DNA from: Varroa destructor
Lineage: Eukaryota; Arthropoda; Arachnida; Mesostigmata; Varroidae
Direction: 5' to 3'
Assembly (NCBI RefSeq): GCF_002443255.2
Contig: NW_019211456.1
Location: 39,315,042-39,379,041 of the forward strand
Length of the DNA: 64,000 bases
Position numbers and translations under genes: made by a program
In this document: in pieces, positions 47,738 to 61,045 of the stretch
Position numbering within the stretch: the stretch's first letter is position 1
Layout: each line of letters opens with the position of its first letter
The notes under the pieces: generated by a model
Databases searched by the model: none
Seen by the model: only the letters and a program-made list of their open reading frames with translations
What the model was told of the DNA's origin: nothing

Positions 47738-50700
47738 CTTATATAGACCGATCGGTATAGTGGTGAAATGAAGACGAGGTGTTGACCTAGCGGGCAAACC
47801 CAAAAGCCATGGCGCTTGCCGTGTCTTGCCGCGTCGTATTCGAGAACAAACGAATGTAAGTCTGCATGTGATCACTATGACGGGCTCTAGACGAAGGAAT
47901 AACTTAAGATTAGCATATGTTTCTTTTCACACAAATGATCATTGAGAGCTGATAATTACTTAACACTATAGACGGTGGGACAAAAGTAACTTGTACAAAA
48001 GTACAAACAAAAACTAACGATTCTGAATCTTTTGGCCAAATGGCTTTGTTTCAAATTGTCAAAAGACGTTTGCTTCACTCTATATATTGCCTTGTCGAAC
48101 ACGGATATAATCACAGCCTCTTTATCACACAACTATACACTTCGCTCTTATTTTACCCAAAATATCAGCCCGCGAGCCTCGAGAACGCATGCGTGTTATA
48201 TCCAGGAATTTCGTTGATCTCGTATTCGAGATTGTCCTCTTACGGAATGCCCAATTAGGGCAAAATGATATATGGATTTCTGTCTAAATAGACCTGAGTA
48301 GTATAAGTAAGAGAAGAACCGGCAAGGAAGAGGTTAGTGCTGTTATTCCGGCATTCTAAAATGGGTAGAATCGTCATATCCAAGCTCGAAGATATTCTAT
48401 TAGAAAATAATATACAATGATGATTCTCGTATTAACTATTCATGCTCGAATGAGTAGTTTCTATTAAGATTGTAAATCATTCGACTGGATGGGAAAATCC
48501 TTACGAAACATTCTAGCTCTTACCTTACTTACGGGAGGTATACGAAATTTGTATAAAGATACAATAAGCTTCCCTCTGTATTTCGAGTTTTTCCATTACA
48601 TCAATTTCAAGAAAGGCTCGAAGCTAGACTGCAGCGTGCCCCTTAAATTAGTACGGAAATTTGTTAACCATTAAACTATTACGGGACCTGTTCCTGCTTG
48701 GCTTTTCTGGCTCGGAATTTAGGTACTACCATATCGATGTAAAGGAATATGGCGATATATTATGCCATATTCAATGGAATCAGCTCAATGAAGCGTGAGA
48801 CCATTGATAATAGCTGAACAAAAGTTAAGATTGTTTGCGCGACGCCACATAACACTGGCAAGATTTACTGAAGTTCTCTTCTCCGTACAATATATTGACG
48901 CCTAAGTTGAACCAGCTTTACATGTAACAGAAAAACACTTTATAGTTTTGTCAATAAAACTGACTTTTAAAAGATTTAGTAGCATATATATTAGCTGACC
49001 TACGTCCTAACCCGAACCCGCCGCTGCACCCCTTACAATTCTACAGAAAAAAAACATGTATTCACGGTGTACCGCGTCACATATCTATCTTAGGTCCTTC
49101 GAATGAAGTTGGATTATATTTTGCGATGTGCCGAATTTCATAGAATATCTCTGTACTGTTACTGAAAACAGTTGTCGGATTTTCATAATATGCACAGGTC
49201 ACGTCAATAAGGTTATTTACATTTTCTATACAATAGAGAAAACCATATTTTATGCCACTCTGTGGCATTTAATCGTTCGCTTCCGGCAGTTCGTACTCCC
49301 TGTCCAGGCGCACCAGGGAACACTGAATCAGCTCCGTCTTGCCCATCATCTATGATCGTACGATAACCTCTGACACGTAAAATCACCTTTTAATGGGCAC
49401 TTACTCGAAACTCAACCGACGTTCAGTAGTTTCCCACAATTCGGTCGTTAGCACGAATCGCTCGAGCCTTAAACAAGCTGAGCTCACTCGACAAGGAAGA
49501 AGTGCAGATAACAAAAGGTGAGGGTGTCCCACGAGCCAATGGTGCACAAAATCGTATGGCTTCTTACTTTACGTGCAATTCCTTTCTCTGTATGTCTCGT
49601 TGGATGCATTTCATTGGGTTGTACGCGTGAGAGCTGTATGTAAACAATTGTCTACTCCACTCAGTAAACGTGAACAGCTTCTTTACTTCGCCTTCTTTGA
49701 GACGTCAATGGCAGTTTCGAATATCTCAGCGGCACACAATTACGAGGTGGAGCTAACTTACATAGTCCATCAAGGACAAGTCAAGGACCTGTAACTTACA
49801 CACCCAAGTGAGCTACAGGTAGCGACTAAAGTCACGAAAACGTACTTTTTTCGGTGACACTGATATATTGTGTAACCTACTGACCAGCCGCTCCAGGTGA
49901 CATGCAAGTTCTACAGCAGTTCACACGGGTTCGAGTAGTTGCCATCGTCTTAGAGTTGTTGCTTTCATTCGTCCCTAATTCTTCAAAATACGGCAGCGTT
50001 AAGTGTGGTAAACAATTCATGTATATGTCTACTCTCGTATGTGAGCAGGCGTGTACAAATAGGATTGTTTTGGTGCGAAACCGTCAATCGCGTGCCGTCG
50101 TGTGGACCAGTAATGTGTGAACGTCGAGAAATGGCGGGTTGGCAACACTGAGGCCACTGCCCGGCTGATGGAGCCGCCAGAATCAGCCTTCGTTCAAGTT
50201 TTCGTTGCGAAAAAACAGGGTGAGAGTCGTCGCATTCCGAAAGGAACAAAGTTGTGCCCCAATCTGTTCATCAATCTCTTGTGTACTTTACGCAATGACG
50301 TCGCACTCCTTCGCTATTCATGCTACCGATGGCAGAGCATTGCCAACCAACACATGGTAGCTTGTAGCTACAACTTTCCGGCGGGGTGCAATGGAGCTTG
50401 GCACAGTAGACAGGCTTGACATACACATATGTGCTCTTTGCACTTATCATCGATAGCCTCTATCTTCGAAAATCTCTGTCGTCTTGTGAAGTTTCCTATG
50501 TATGCTTGAGAAAACAGCCCGGTTTGATAAACGGCCTAATAAAGGGAGCTGGACGGAGATATACGGATGGGCGTACCTAGGCCGTAACATAAACGGGAAG
50601 TACTTATGTTTATGCGCCGATATGTGTCTGTATTTCCTGCGTTGGTTGTGTAGCAAAGTCTAAAAAACAATATCATCCAAGGCGTTATTCTATCTATTAT

Positions 50701-53569
50701 TAGGACCTATGTCAGGCTGTCCGAAATGAACAAAATTTTTGCCTGATGATTCACTTAATAGATATAGAATACTTACAAAATATTGTAAGCAACCGATTGA
50801 AGCACTTCCGCATCATCGTTCCTGCGACGCTTTCTGAACGAAAGACAAGAAATGCCCAAATGAGATTTACAAATGATGGTTCGATCTACAGTGGAAGAAA
50901 TGTGACAAATTATGATTGAAATCGCAGATAGACGGTAAAGTGTTCCATCGATAAAACACTATTTTTGGACTATTAGGTTTGAATTAGTCGGGCGGTCGAT
51001 TATTCGTTAATAAACCTAGCATGTAGTATTATTAATATAATCTTAAAACGTTTTTGTTGTAGTTGGTTTATTTGGTTTGTATAAATAAATTTGCGTGTTC
51101 TCCTTGAAAATATATTAAGTTGCTACTGCGTTTGCTTGGCTTGCATACGCGGTCCCGAGAAACGCTCCCCGGGGCTATCGACGAGAGCTATCAGACAACT
51201 ACGATAGTCTAAGTATTGTTGTTCAATCTCTTCGTTATTTCAAAAGAACTGATTTCTATTCATTTGTCGGCGATTTGTTTCGTTGCTTGCCACTCTTGGC
51301 TATCCCAGCGGTAGCGAACGTCATGCAGATCGTCCGGGCTATCTAAACGCGAGTTCTAATCGAAGTATTTGTTCCCGTGCATCTCCACCCAGCGCTCTCT
51401 TCGTGTATAAAATTTGTTGTTGATTTACAGTATTCGCGAACGGACAAACATTCACAGACGTTGCTCGTTCAGACTGTAACGTTGATGCATACGCCCGAGC
51501 GCCCGATCCGCCGAGCGTCCGGGCGAAGGGCTGGGAGGAAACACTCATCAGATGCGATATGATACGAAATGCTGAAAGTATTAGTAGAAGAGCATGACAA
51601 GAACGCGTTCTGGTTCAACCGAAGAGCAGCGTCTTTATCTAAGACGCTTGTTTTTTACTCTAGGATAGAAGCCATTTCTTGTCTTGTGGCCACACGCGGT
51701 AACGACCATAGAACAGAAAGACCTTAGCCCCCCCCCGTTCAAGCTTCTCAAGAACGTGTTCACAATAGCAAACATCACATATATGTATATTATAATCATG
51801 AATCTCACGCCGCTACCAGGCGACGCGGTTTAAATACGAAATGTACCCGACTGACAAAAACATAGTGTATGTATATATAGTTCACCCACGTTATTTCGAA
51901 CAAAAAAAAAAACACGCCGAAAAATACACTATCGAGATCGGTTTAATACTATTAAATCATATTTTGCCTCTTATGTAGTTTGGATGTTCTTGTTGTAAGC
52001 ATTCTGAGGAGAATGGCAAATGCTAGAATCAAGAACAGGGGCAGAACGAAAACAATTTTGAGGTTCCAGTGGAAGCTGTACCAATTTTCTAAAGTTACTT
52101 GCGTTGACTTACACGGATATCCGACGATAGTCTTTTTTCACGTCAAACTTTGTTGGCTGTTTTAACGTGAAAATATACGTACTATGCGTATAAATCGGAT
52201 CGGTCGATTCGGTGTTACCCTTGTACGATTATCGTCTGCATAATTCGCCAAATGCCGTTAGGGTATATCATACAATCTTGGTGCAATGCTTGGTAACATA
52301 GCAAAGCTGCAAGCTGCAACGTACCAAACGTTTCTCTATCTTCTAATACTAAATGTAGAAACAATTCTTTTTCTGTATTTCTGCTTTGCAGGCATCGCCA
52401 TACACGGGAAAATATATATAAGAAAATGTCGAAAGGTGAGATTTCACAATAGTCCGCCTTGAATTAGGTCAGTTAAAATGTTTGCTACTTGGGCCCTGCC
52501 CTTTTCCTATTGTATTTCTAAAGTGTTTCAGGTTGGCTGAAGGCTTTAATCCAGCTTAAGACCGAACGAACTTTTGTTGCCAGTGTCAAATCGGATTTAC
52601 CGTTGTTGTTATTGTTAGCAGCGCGTTCTCCTGCTTTACCCTGCCCGATATTCCGTTTCATATAGATTCCCGTTAATACCATTTCTTCTGGTGCTGCTGC
52701 TGCTGCTACCCTAATAATAAAGAAATAAGTGACTATGGCGGCACTGACAGCGATGGCGGCGGGTTAATAAAACCATAAATTACAAAGCAGATATTGACAC
52801 TTTGTTTTCCTGAACTCTCCGTGCCTCACTCACGATCATTTTCACTACGACTACTTTACCGCGTTATCGTAGCCGTTTGGCGCCAACCTATCGAAAGTTC
52901 AGCCTGTTGGTCTTGCTGATCGCCGGTTTTTCCTAGCCCGATTCTATGCGAGTTCCCGCCACCGTCGTAGCCGGTGCAGTCGATTCCAGCGCGACGTCGG
53001 TAGCACCGGTAAACGAAACGCATAAGAAGAGGATAGTCGAGTTATTCTGCTTCAAAGAAAACCGTGCGTAGCATTCTACTCTATAGTCAATCCACTCTAG
53101 GATCAATCCCCTGGTGCTAGGCTCCCACTCTGGGAGGCATACAGGCACATTCAACCACCCAGCCGCTATTGCCTTGGCTAGCTACCATATCACATATTAT
53201 ACGGCCAGTCTCATCAGGGACTCAGTCAAGCAGTGGGGAAACACGAAAACTGAATCGAAGCCAACAACAAATAGAGAGAGTCAGCCACCCACCCGCCTGC
53301 CGTCAAATAATGAAATACAAGTTCCGGATACGACTCAACTGATCTTGTCCGACGATGCATGTCGCCGCTGCCAATACTGCCGTCCCGGACACCGTTCGAG
53401 GGTCGACTGTTCCACGCTTGATGCATTTCGCCGTAGTAGGCCACAATTGTTATACAATATATACGTTTTGTATGTGTGAGAGTCTCCATAGCTGGTACCG
53501 CACAAGTAATCCAGTGGTACGAGCTCGTGCTTAGCCACTTCCCTTCCGTTTGTCTTTGCGCTTTTTAGC
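47738..53569. other. Long mostly AT-rich gene-free stretch
   Basis: No gene recognised. Open frames such as minus 49,268-49,077, plus 49,573-49,794, plus 49,902-50,120, plus 50,117-50,419, plus 51,980-52,165, plus 53,114-53,479 and minus 53,489-53,226 have no family motif and overlap on both strands. A (GCT)n run at 52,692-52,708 and several A/T runs are present. Confidence 0.55.
52692..52708. repeat. (GCT)n trinucleotide run
   Basis: About five to six GCT units. Confidence 0.7.
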
Positions 53570-53975
53570 CAGCTCTCGATTCCGTTCGTTCTATCAGATG
53601 ATATATAGGGTCACGCGTTTTATATGAAGTATGGATTCGATGAGAATCGCTATTGAACAACAACTCTTCAGTTGCTGGTGCTGCTGCTGTTGTTGCTGTC
53701 AGCCTCAGCAGCAATACAGACAGCTGCACAACGGACGCTGCAATATACTCACTTCGATAGCAGCGGCGGCAGTAACAACGACAAGACTCTGCTGGAGACT
53801 GCCGGTTTCATGGACCGCTCGCACGTAGATAGGCGCTCGCTTATGGGATGAAACCAGCCCGTGGCCGGCATTATTGCATCTGTTCATACTGACATGGCGT
53901 TCATTGTGTTCCCAGCAGTAGGTGCTCGACTAAATGTGCGTCAAGTTCATTTGTTTAACCACAGAGGATTTAAGA

Positions 53976-53979
<4 letters not shown>

Positions 53980-54015
<36 letters not shown>
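53980..54015. repeat. (GA)n microsatellite
   Basis: An uninterrupted 36-bp GA run. Confidence 0.95.
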
Positions 54016-54017
<2 letters not shown>

Positions 54018-55502
54018 TGCTATACTCGGATGTAGAGATAGTATTTGAATAGATGCGTAACGTTGGTTGTAGTAATAATTGCCTATTACGTTTCTGCTGG
54101 CGTATCGCAGCAAAGGCCAAACATTATAAAAACCAAGCGGAGCCAATAAATGAATAAAAAGAAGCCAAAGAAAAATTCATCCATTCGTTATAAAAGCGTA
54201 TAAAATTTTGAGCTAATCAAAAGTCGGTACTACTGATTGTAATGAAATGTTCATTGGCGCTGATTAACTAAACCTTATATTGTACATTTTCATATAATAG
54301 CTAGTTCTTTGATTCAAAGATTTAGCTTTACATAAACATGTATTATTCGGCAACGTGCCCGGCCGTTTGTCGATTTGTGGTGGGATATAATGCAGCTAGC
54401 ATTCAGACATGAGTTACGCCATCAATCAAGATTCCTACACCTGTAACCTAACAAGCGACCCTGGCAACGTCAAACTCGCTCACCTGCCAACACATGAGGC
54501 TGAATCCTGTATGCTGATTACCTAGCTGATATATCCGGCGAGCAAGGGGGTTGAAGTGACCCAACTTTCGACGGTGCTCCTCCATACTAAACCTGAGGGA
54601 TATGCGTACAAAAAAATAACCTATACCACATTTCGGTGAGAACATCGGACAGAATTTTATAACCAGCGTGTGAGCGGTGACAGTGCTAATAACAGGTACT
54701 ATTGTCTATGTGCTTCCGTTTGTGCTTCTGCTGTTCAACTTTCCTTCTTGGTCTGCCATCTGTACGGTATTACGACAAAAACTTTTGACAGATTGACTAA
54801 AAATATTGCTGGCTTTAGCAAATTGGTCCCAAAATACGCACGAGCTCAGCAAGTGGCAGTTCACTAACCAAATCATCGTTTGTTCCCAAAAATCCGTTAT
54901 TTCATCGTTGACTATCCTTGCAATACATCGATAGCCCCGAGGCGTCAAAGCTGGATTCTGCTAGTTTATATACTGTTACCTTTTTTTCGCTTTTCTATTT
55001 CGATATTGTCGGAAATTTGCAAAGTTGCTCACCCGGTAGATGTGGCGTAGCTAGTAAGGGCAACACATATAGGTCAGGTCTAAGACGGGAACACATGCGT
55101 TTACACAATGCCGGCAATAGTCGAGAGAATGTAGGACCTGCAGCAGTGGAGGCGTCAGAACCTTTTAAATGGAATAGAACAGACGATTGGTCGAGTTTAA
55201 GTGGCATTCGGTTGTCTCGGCATTTTCAGAATCAACACCCTAAAAACCTTCCTTATGTCGCAACTCGGCCATGGTAGAACCACTTGTTCTAACGGGGTCG
55301 GGTGACGGTGGTCAAAGCGGATAGCGCCCATGTGTGTTCCTAGGCTCTTCCCTTACCTCTTATTTTGGCCATTCCTTAGTGTCCTTCTCTCCTTAACAAA
55401 AGAATATCCCACGTTGCGCAGAACAAACAAACAACGTTCCAAGGGGATTCTTAGGCGATGGCCACCATGGGGCCTGGAAAAATGGTCTGCGTAGACAAAG
55501 GA

Positions 55503-55551
55503 CGAACGTGAAAGCGCCGGGGTCTTTATGACCCCGGAGCTTTCGCGTTCG
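55503..55551. repeat. GC-rich inverted repeat (hairpin), 22-bp arms
   Basis: The left arm at 55,503-55,524 and the right arm at 55,530-55,551 pair over 22 bp with two mismatches, around the 5-nt loop TTTAT. The innermost part, CCGGGGTC/GACCCCGG, is perfect. The core arms also contain GAAAGC/GCTTTC. As RNA this would be a very stable stem-loop. It resembles neither a tRNA nor a histone 3' stem-loop. It could be the fold-back end of a mobile element, a structured transcript end, or a pre-miRNA-like hairpin, although the loop is very short for the last. Confidence 0.9.
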
Positions 55552-56880
55552 CGCTCATCCTAACTATTTACTTCTTGACTAGTTTTTCTTCTAATTTGGT
55601 GTTGTCCCAGGCCGGGCAAACAGATCCTCAGGCTGTGGCAAGATGTGAGAAAGAAATATACTAGAGAACAGACGAATATGGGCATATAATACAAAGAGAA
55701 AGTATAGGAAAAACATTACACAAAAGAGATAACGCTTTCATTGGTTTAATTTCATCCAGCTCAAATATTTGATTATCTGTCTTATTATTACGTCGACTGG
55801 AAAATTCTACGTCTAAGTGACGAAGTGTATTATTGCGTTTGTTAGATAGTTATTAATGAAAATCGTGGCAGGTTGGATCATGATAATGTTAAATCAAATT
55901 GACCGTTATATCAGAATTGGCTGATAACTTTTATGCCTTTTGAACGTATGCTGCGACGTTACGACGTTATGTTTGATTACTTATTTACCTCGTGAAGCAA
56001 CGGTGCAATACTTACTTTCTAATGCAAGAACGGCTATAGCAGCAAAGAAGTACTACAATATTAAATATTTGATCCTTCTTAGATGCCGTTCATTTCGTGG
56101 AGCGCTGCACAAAGCAAAATCGAAATCCACGGTCAACCTGTCGCAACCTGAATCTTTGAAGTAGGGACGTGTACATACCAATGAAGCCCTTTCGCAAACA
56201 AAAGTATCTGTAGGAGAGCTGCGAAACACGAAGAGATCATAGCGGAATTAGTGGCCGCTGCCATGATCATAACGTTCTAGAAACTATCCTTTTTTTGTGC
56301 ATTCGTAGTTTTTTTAGTCTATACACTTCTTGTCTTTCTCTGATCATGCTTTCGTGCTGCATGTTTCTCAGGCTGAAGATTAGCGCAGTTTCCCAAAAGA
56401 GAAAGCTTTTTTTGCCCGATTTCATCGCCAGTTACGTGCATCGTGCTTTACCGAAGTAACCTGTGGCCAATTATATGCGGCTCCATATCATACGTATGTA
56501 TTACATAAGTACACGGAGTTTTAGGAGCATCCGGAAACGGGGTCTAGCCACGCCACAAACTGAATTCACTACTCCGTTGCTCAGAGAGGCATGGATAAGT
56601 TGCACTGCCGTTCTCAAGTTAGGCAGCTCGTCCCCATACAGCGGTTACCGATAAATAGTACCAGCTTACTTCGTTATTCTTGTTGTTGCACCTTTGTTAG
56701 CTTATCTCGCCTATAGGCTTTTACCAACTGCCTGTATTTCTCGTTATCACCCTGGGAGCACGAAGTTTTCAGCCAGGCAGTCGTCTGGATCCTGCTGCCC
56801 CTTCCTGAATAGGGCATGAGTAAGTGAGTGAAACGGCATGCAAACACAAAGCCAACAAAATACATCTACTGGTAGGCAAG

Positions 56881-57730
56881 TCAATCGCCATCTACGAACC
56901 CATTATTAAGTCCAGTCGTTATATAGTCGTTGGTGCGAATCAACAGGGTGGCCGCAAACGATCACCATGAACTCCGCCGGCGGCCTTTCTTCTCTTGATC
57001 CCGCAGCGCATAACTCAACGACTCGCTTAGCTACTCGTTTCGACACTTTCCTATTCTGTGTTGCTAAGAAAAAGGAAAAAGGCCAACACACAGCTTCGAG
57101 CCAACGAAGGAACTTGCCACCATCCGAAAACTGCCACGCATCTGATTACCACCACAGAAATTAGTGCCGCTTGAAAGCCTACAACAGCGAAATCGCTGCT
57201 ATTTCTATCATTACAACTGTTTTCCCCATCAGCAGCAGCCAGCGCCTTCATCAGAGCGGCTTCTATGCCATATAATATGCAAATATTATGCCAGTTTATA
57301 GGCAGCCTCAGGGATTTGCCTCATGCGTCCACCGACCCCCAGACGATGCTTCCCGGTATCTAGGTGACGCTGCACTAACTAGCGGTGTCGGCCATCGTAG
57401 TGTTGTTGTATGCATTTTGCTGTGTATGTCGGCAAGCGCCCCTCGACGGCGTCCAAGCAGCGCGCGCTTAGTTAGAGGAATCACACGACATATCAAAAAT
57501 ATATACACATACATGCAGGACGAAACATAGTACTCCGTACATTATCTCCTATGCTTTAGGTGCGAGTCAGACGTCAAACAGCGAAGACTTAAGCAGGAAA
57601 AGAAAATGCACAAGAGAGAGATGCGTGGGGCGAGAGTGAGAGAGGAAAGAGCAGACTAAAACCAAGAGAAGTCAATTAGCAAAGAACGCCATCAACAACA
57701 TCAGTAAGTGTAGGAGGCTAAAAAAAACCG
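56881..57730. other. GC-richer segment with weak coding potential
   Basis: A plus-strand ATG at 56,967, in the context CACCATGA, opens a 65-codon frame that looks mildly protein-like (MNSAGGLSSLDPAAHNSTTR at the start). The minus strand is also partly open. No donor site, family motif or downstream continuation was found. The segment may be a promoter or 5' UTR, but nothing proves it. Confidence 0.25.
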
Positions 57731-60060
57731 CAACAGTGTCACGAGGGCACTGGGGTATTCAACAACGTCGGTACCACCCGCTCTCGACAGTAGCGACACA
57801 GAACAGAAAGCGGACGGAAGCGGTCCTACAGCTGCATGTATATGCTGTGTATTTTGTCTCATATACTAATTGCCAAAAGCTTTTTCCGCATGCGGGCGAC
57901 TTGATGAAAATAGGACGTAATTACAAGGACATGGTCAGTGCGGGAGTCCGCCGGTTTATAGGGTTGGCGATGCTAGTAATAGCACAAACTGTTTACTAGA
58001 AACGCCTTTAAAGATAATCCTAACGAGTTAATGATGGAAACAATGCTTGGAGCTTAAGACTCTGGGGTTCCTGATTACAATTCAAGTAAGTACTGCAGAC
58101 TGATGCAGTACTGGACCTGCAGATGAGTCAATGAAATATAGGGAGTCAGCTATACCTTAGGATAATTGAAACATTTATATATATATATATATATATATGA
58201 ATAACACGACGCTTTAAAAACAAAACTTCGGAAATTAGAAGATCAATTAGTACATAACTAGCAGTTTTTCACTATAACCATTTATTTAACGACTATGATT
58301 GTTTCGTCCCACTTGACAGTGAACATCGTGTCCAACAAAACCAAGACTAGTGTAAGGTTGTTATTCCTGCCAAAGACGGCGACTCTTGTTGCTCTCTCAA
58401 AATGGACCCAAACTATTTCCCGTATCATAGACCTACCTTTACGATGCCGGAGGAAATGTGCCCGATGCTGCGTAGTTCAACGTGACAATTCACTGCTATC
58501 GGCTAAGGTATACGGTCGTGTGTCTCCTTGTGTGAGCATAGATACATATGTGTGTATCTCTAAAGTCACTTCCGTACCGCCATCCCTTGACTTCCATCCA
58601 CCAAACTCCCGACAGGCTTTGACTTTCATCGTCGGGAAAAACTAACTACAACTCTCTCCGCCCAACGGAAAACCCTTTGAAACACATTCAACCGACCATA
58701 ATCTAACGCATGGATCCTTCGGTCCCGTGTGCGGCTTGTAACGAGAAACTAAAAAATGTGCGGGAAAAGGAAGCGTACGTAGTGGTACGTAGCAGTAGCT
58801 GGTCTGTTGATTGAGTAACTGGTCTGCTCGCTCTGTTTCCACTGCTCGGACAAAAGGACACCTCTCTTGAGTCACATGTTCTATGTAGATCGCGTTATAT
58901 AGCTCCGTGGAACAGACAAAACAAGCCAGTGCTTAGGCTTTCGACTATACACGATTATAGATTGCCCAAATAGGCTCATATGCAAAGTATCCCTTTCGAA
59001 TATTCTAGTGAGATATAAAAAGAAGCACCGCAGGTACACCCATAACCATAGGAACCCTGTAGGTAAGAGATATTTGGAACACTAGTACGTTATGAATGTA
59101 ACGAAGTTAACGCATCTCACCCAAATAATAATCCCTATTTTATTATATAAAAAAATATTTTTTTCCTTCACCCAAAGTGAAATGTGACGTATGTAACAAT
59201 ATATGTATTTTAAATAATTTGTCGCTTGCAGTCCGTGAGAACGTATTTCTATGTAATATAAAATTACGCTGTAATATAAAATTTTATATGCCACAAAGTA
59301 AAAATACTAGGTCCGATAAAGCTACCCATTACTTCGTTTTCTACGAACCTTGTATAATCTGATAAGTTATGAAGGAAATATTGATTGGTAGTACCATCAT
59401 CGAAGATGATGGGTACATATTAAGCTTCGTAATATTTTTACGCCGATATTTTGAAAAACTACTTGGACATATACTAGCTACGTATCATCGGTTGTGTGAA
59501 ATTAAGCACGCATAAGCTAACTATCTGCAGGACCAGTTTAATAAACTGAGTTGGACGGGTCACGCTCGTTATAACCATTTACGCGAAGTTTGACTTATCT
59601 TCTATCGTGCTCCGTCATTTGTCACACACGGTTATTACTTAATTTCAGCGACCGTCACACATCTCTTCGATAACATCGCGTTAGCTTATCAGTTCAGGAA
59701 ACGGGTGGAGATCATTCTATAAACAGGTAGACTATTTACCAATGATTATTTTCATTTTAGCTTAATTGCTAGTGTCCAGCTGTACTAACTTCTTGACAAT
59801 TCTTCCTCATAAACCATTATTCACATACTATCTATGGAGATATCCTTACCATTGCAATAAAACATGGAAAAAAAAAACCTGAAACATGAGTTGCCGATAT
59901 CAACATCAGGCTAGTGACCACAGCTGAATTAAGCTTATAGGAGATCTTTAAGCAGACGCACAGTCTCTTCTTCCCTTCTACTTTCCCTTGTGTCGCGTTT
60001 CCTTTGAGCTTAAACCATTATATAAAATAACACGACAGACGATACTCCGCTAATCTTCAT
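57731..60060. other. AT-rich gene-free stretch
   Basis: Open frames at 57,736-57,999 and 58,295-58,645 (plus) lack motifs. A (TA)n run lies at 58,176-58,198. A small perfect hairpin, CCATCATC-GAA-GATGATGG, lies at 59,394-59,412. I see no gene. Confidence 0.6.
58176..58198. repeat. (TA)n microsatellite
   Basis: An uninterrupted 23-bp TA run. Confidence 0.9.
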
Positions 60061-60901
60061 GTGAACTGTGTCTTTGTGCACGATGCCGCTCGTAAGCGAC
60101 GATATTCCAGAACCATATTTGAGCTAGCACAACTCACGCCAGCGGAAAAAGTGAACGAAAGAACAAAAAAAAAAATAGAACTACACCTTTATGTCACCAA
60201 AAGACAAAAAGATGACGCTGAGTATGAACACCGGGAGCAAACATGTACAAATACAGAAGGACAAAGAAAATGGGGACCGATGGAGGTCGGTTGCGGCGGG
60301 TGGTGTGAGCAGGTCCATTTGCAAACACTGTCGTCTGCACAGGTGCACTGGCTCTGATGGGAATAAACGGCAGGGGGTGACGTTCTTTCTGCCGCAAGCT
60401 TTACGAAACGCCTGAACTGTTCAAGAGAAAGAGGGAGAAATGCAAACGTGTGGCGTGAACTTTCTAAACGGAATGTGCCTCTACAGACAAGACGTTTGAC
60501 AGTGAAGTGGGGCTCGAAACCGCGTCCTCAGTTCGACTACTGTAGCGGTCGCCGCCGCCGTTCGTTTATTTCAAAAAGCGTCCCATCCACTTTCACGCTC
60601 AGGGGACCGAGCTGCCTAGGAGGCAGTCAAAGAAAGCGGCGTGGTGCTCGTCTTCGTTTCCTGAAGCCCCTTCATCGAGAAAGCCCCATCAGCCTGTAGC
60701 GGCACCTTTTTGCAAAGCTCGCAGCTTCCTCCACTGCAGGGCGGGAGTTGGTGGACGAGCGCGAAGGCTGAAGGGAACAGTGAGAGAGAAAATAGAAAAA
60801 GGGGCCAGGCGGGGAGAAAGAGACAACGGGAGGAGGCGAAGAACGAAATGTGATGATAGAGCCTGAAGGCGAAAGAACGGCAGAGGCGCTACTTGAATTA
60901 C
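60061..60901. other. GC-richer segment, no recognised gene
   Basis: Several overlapping frames on both strands (60,061-60,357, 60,191-60,415 and 60,448-60,699 on plus; 60,397-60,194 on minus) reflect the higher GC. None has a family motif that survives inspection. Purine-rich tracts lie near 60,780-60,880. Confidence 0.35.
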
Positions 60902-61045
60902 CTCGAATTGCGAGGCACTACTACCACCACTACGGAGCCACTAGTATATACCACTGGTGCCGCTTCTGCTGTTAGGAAATGAGGTAGTTCATTGGTCGGA
61001 TTTCGGAACTCTACCACCTCTGCTTGACTATGACCACCATCCTCG
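60902..61045 (-). CDS. Candidate internal exon, minus strand (weak)
   Basis: On the minus strand a pyrimidine-rich tract ending GTTGCTGTCAG is followed by an open segment of 144 bp that ends at CGAG|GTAATT, so both splice borders fit consensus reasonably. The length is a multiple of three. The frame that is open across it reads EDGGHSQAEVVEFRNPTNEL and then a Val-rich end, which looks like a normal protein and contains no stop. No family was recognised. About 230 bp upstream on the same strand, an ATG frame at 61,366-61,274 begins MADMRLYIHFGYVVVTTLLA and looks like a signal peptide, but I found no convincing donor that joins it to this segment. I treat this as an exon candidate only. Confidence 0.18.

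Larger units (their letters stand above)
53570..56880. other. Gene-free stretch with microsatellite and GC-rich hairpin
   Basis: A GCT/GTT-rich tract near 53,672-53,699 and the (GA)n run at 53,980-54,015 are the main simple repeats. A plus-strand frame at 54,918-55,277 (119 codons) has no motif. The hairpin at 55,503-55,551 is listed separately. It sits in a 400-bp segment that is GC-richer than its flanks and ends near 55,640. I see no gene. Confidence 0.5.

Noticed and set aside
59391..59416. Small hairpin CCATCATC-GAA-GATGATGG
   Set aside because: 8-bp arms with short loops are expected several times by chance in a window of this size.
60320..60346. CKHCRLHRC, resembling the second zinc finger of nuclear receptors
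   Set aside because: The upstream cysteines of the finger are missing and the surrounding residues do not fit, so this is a chance match.
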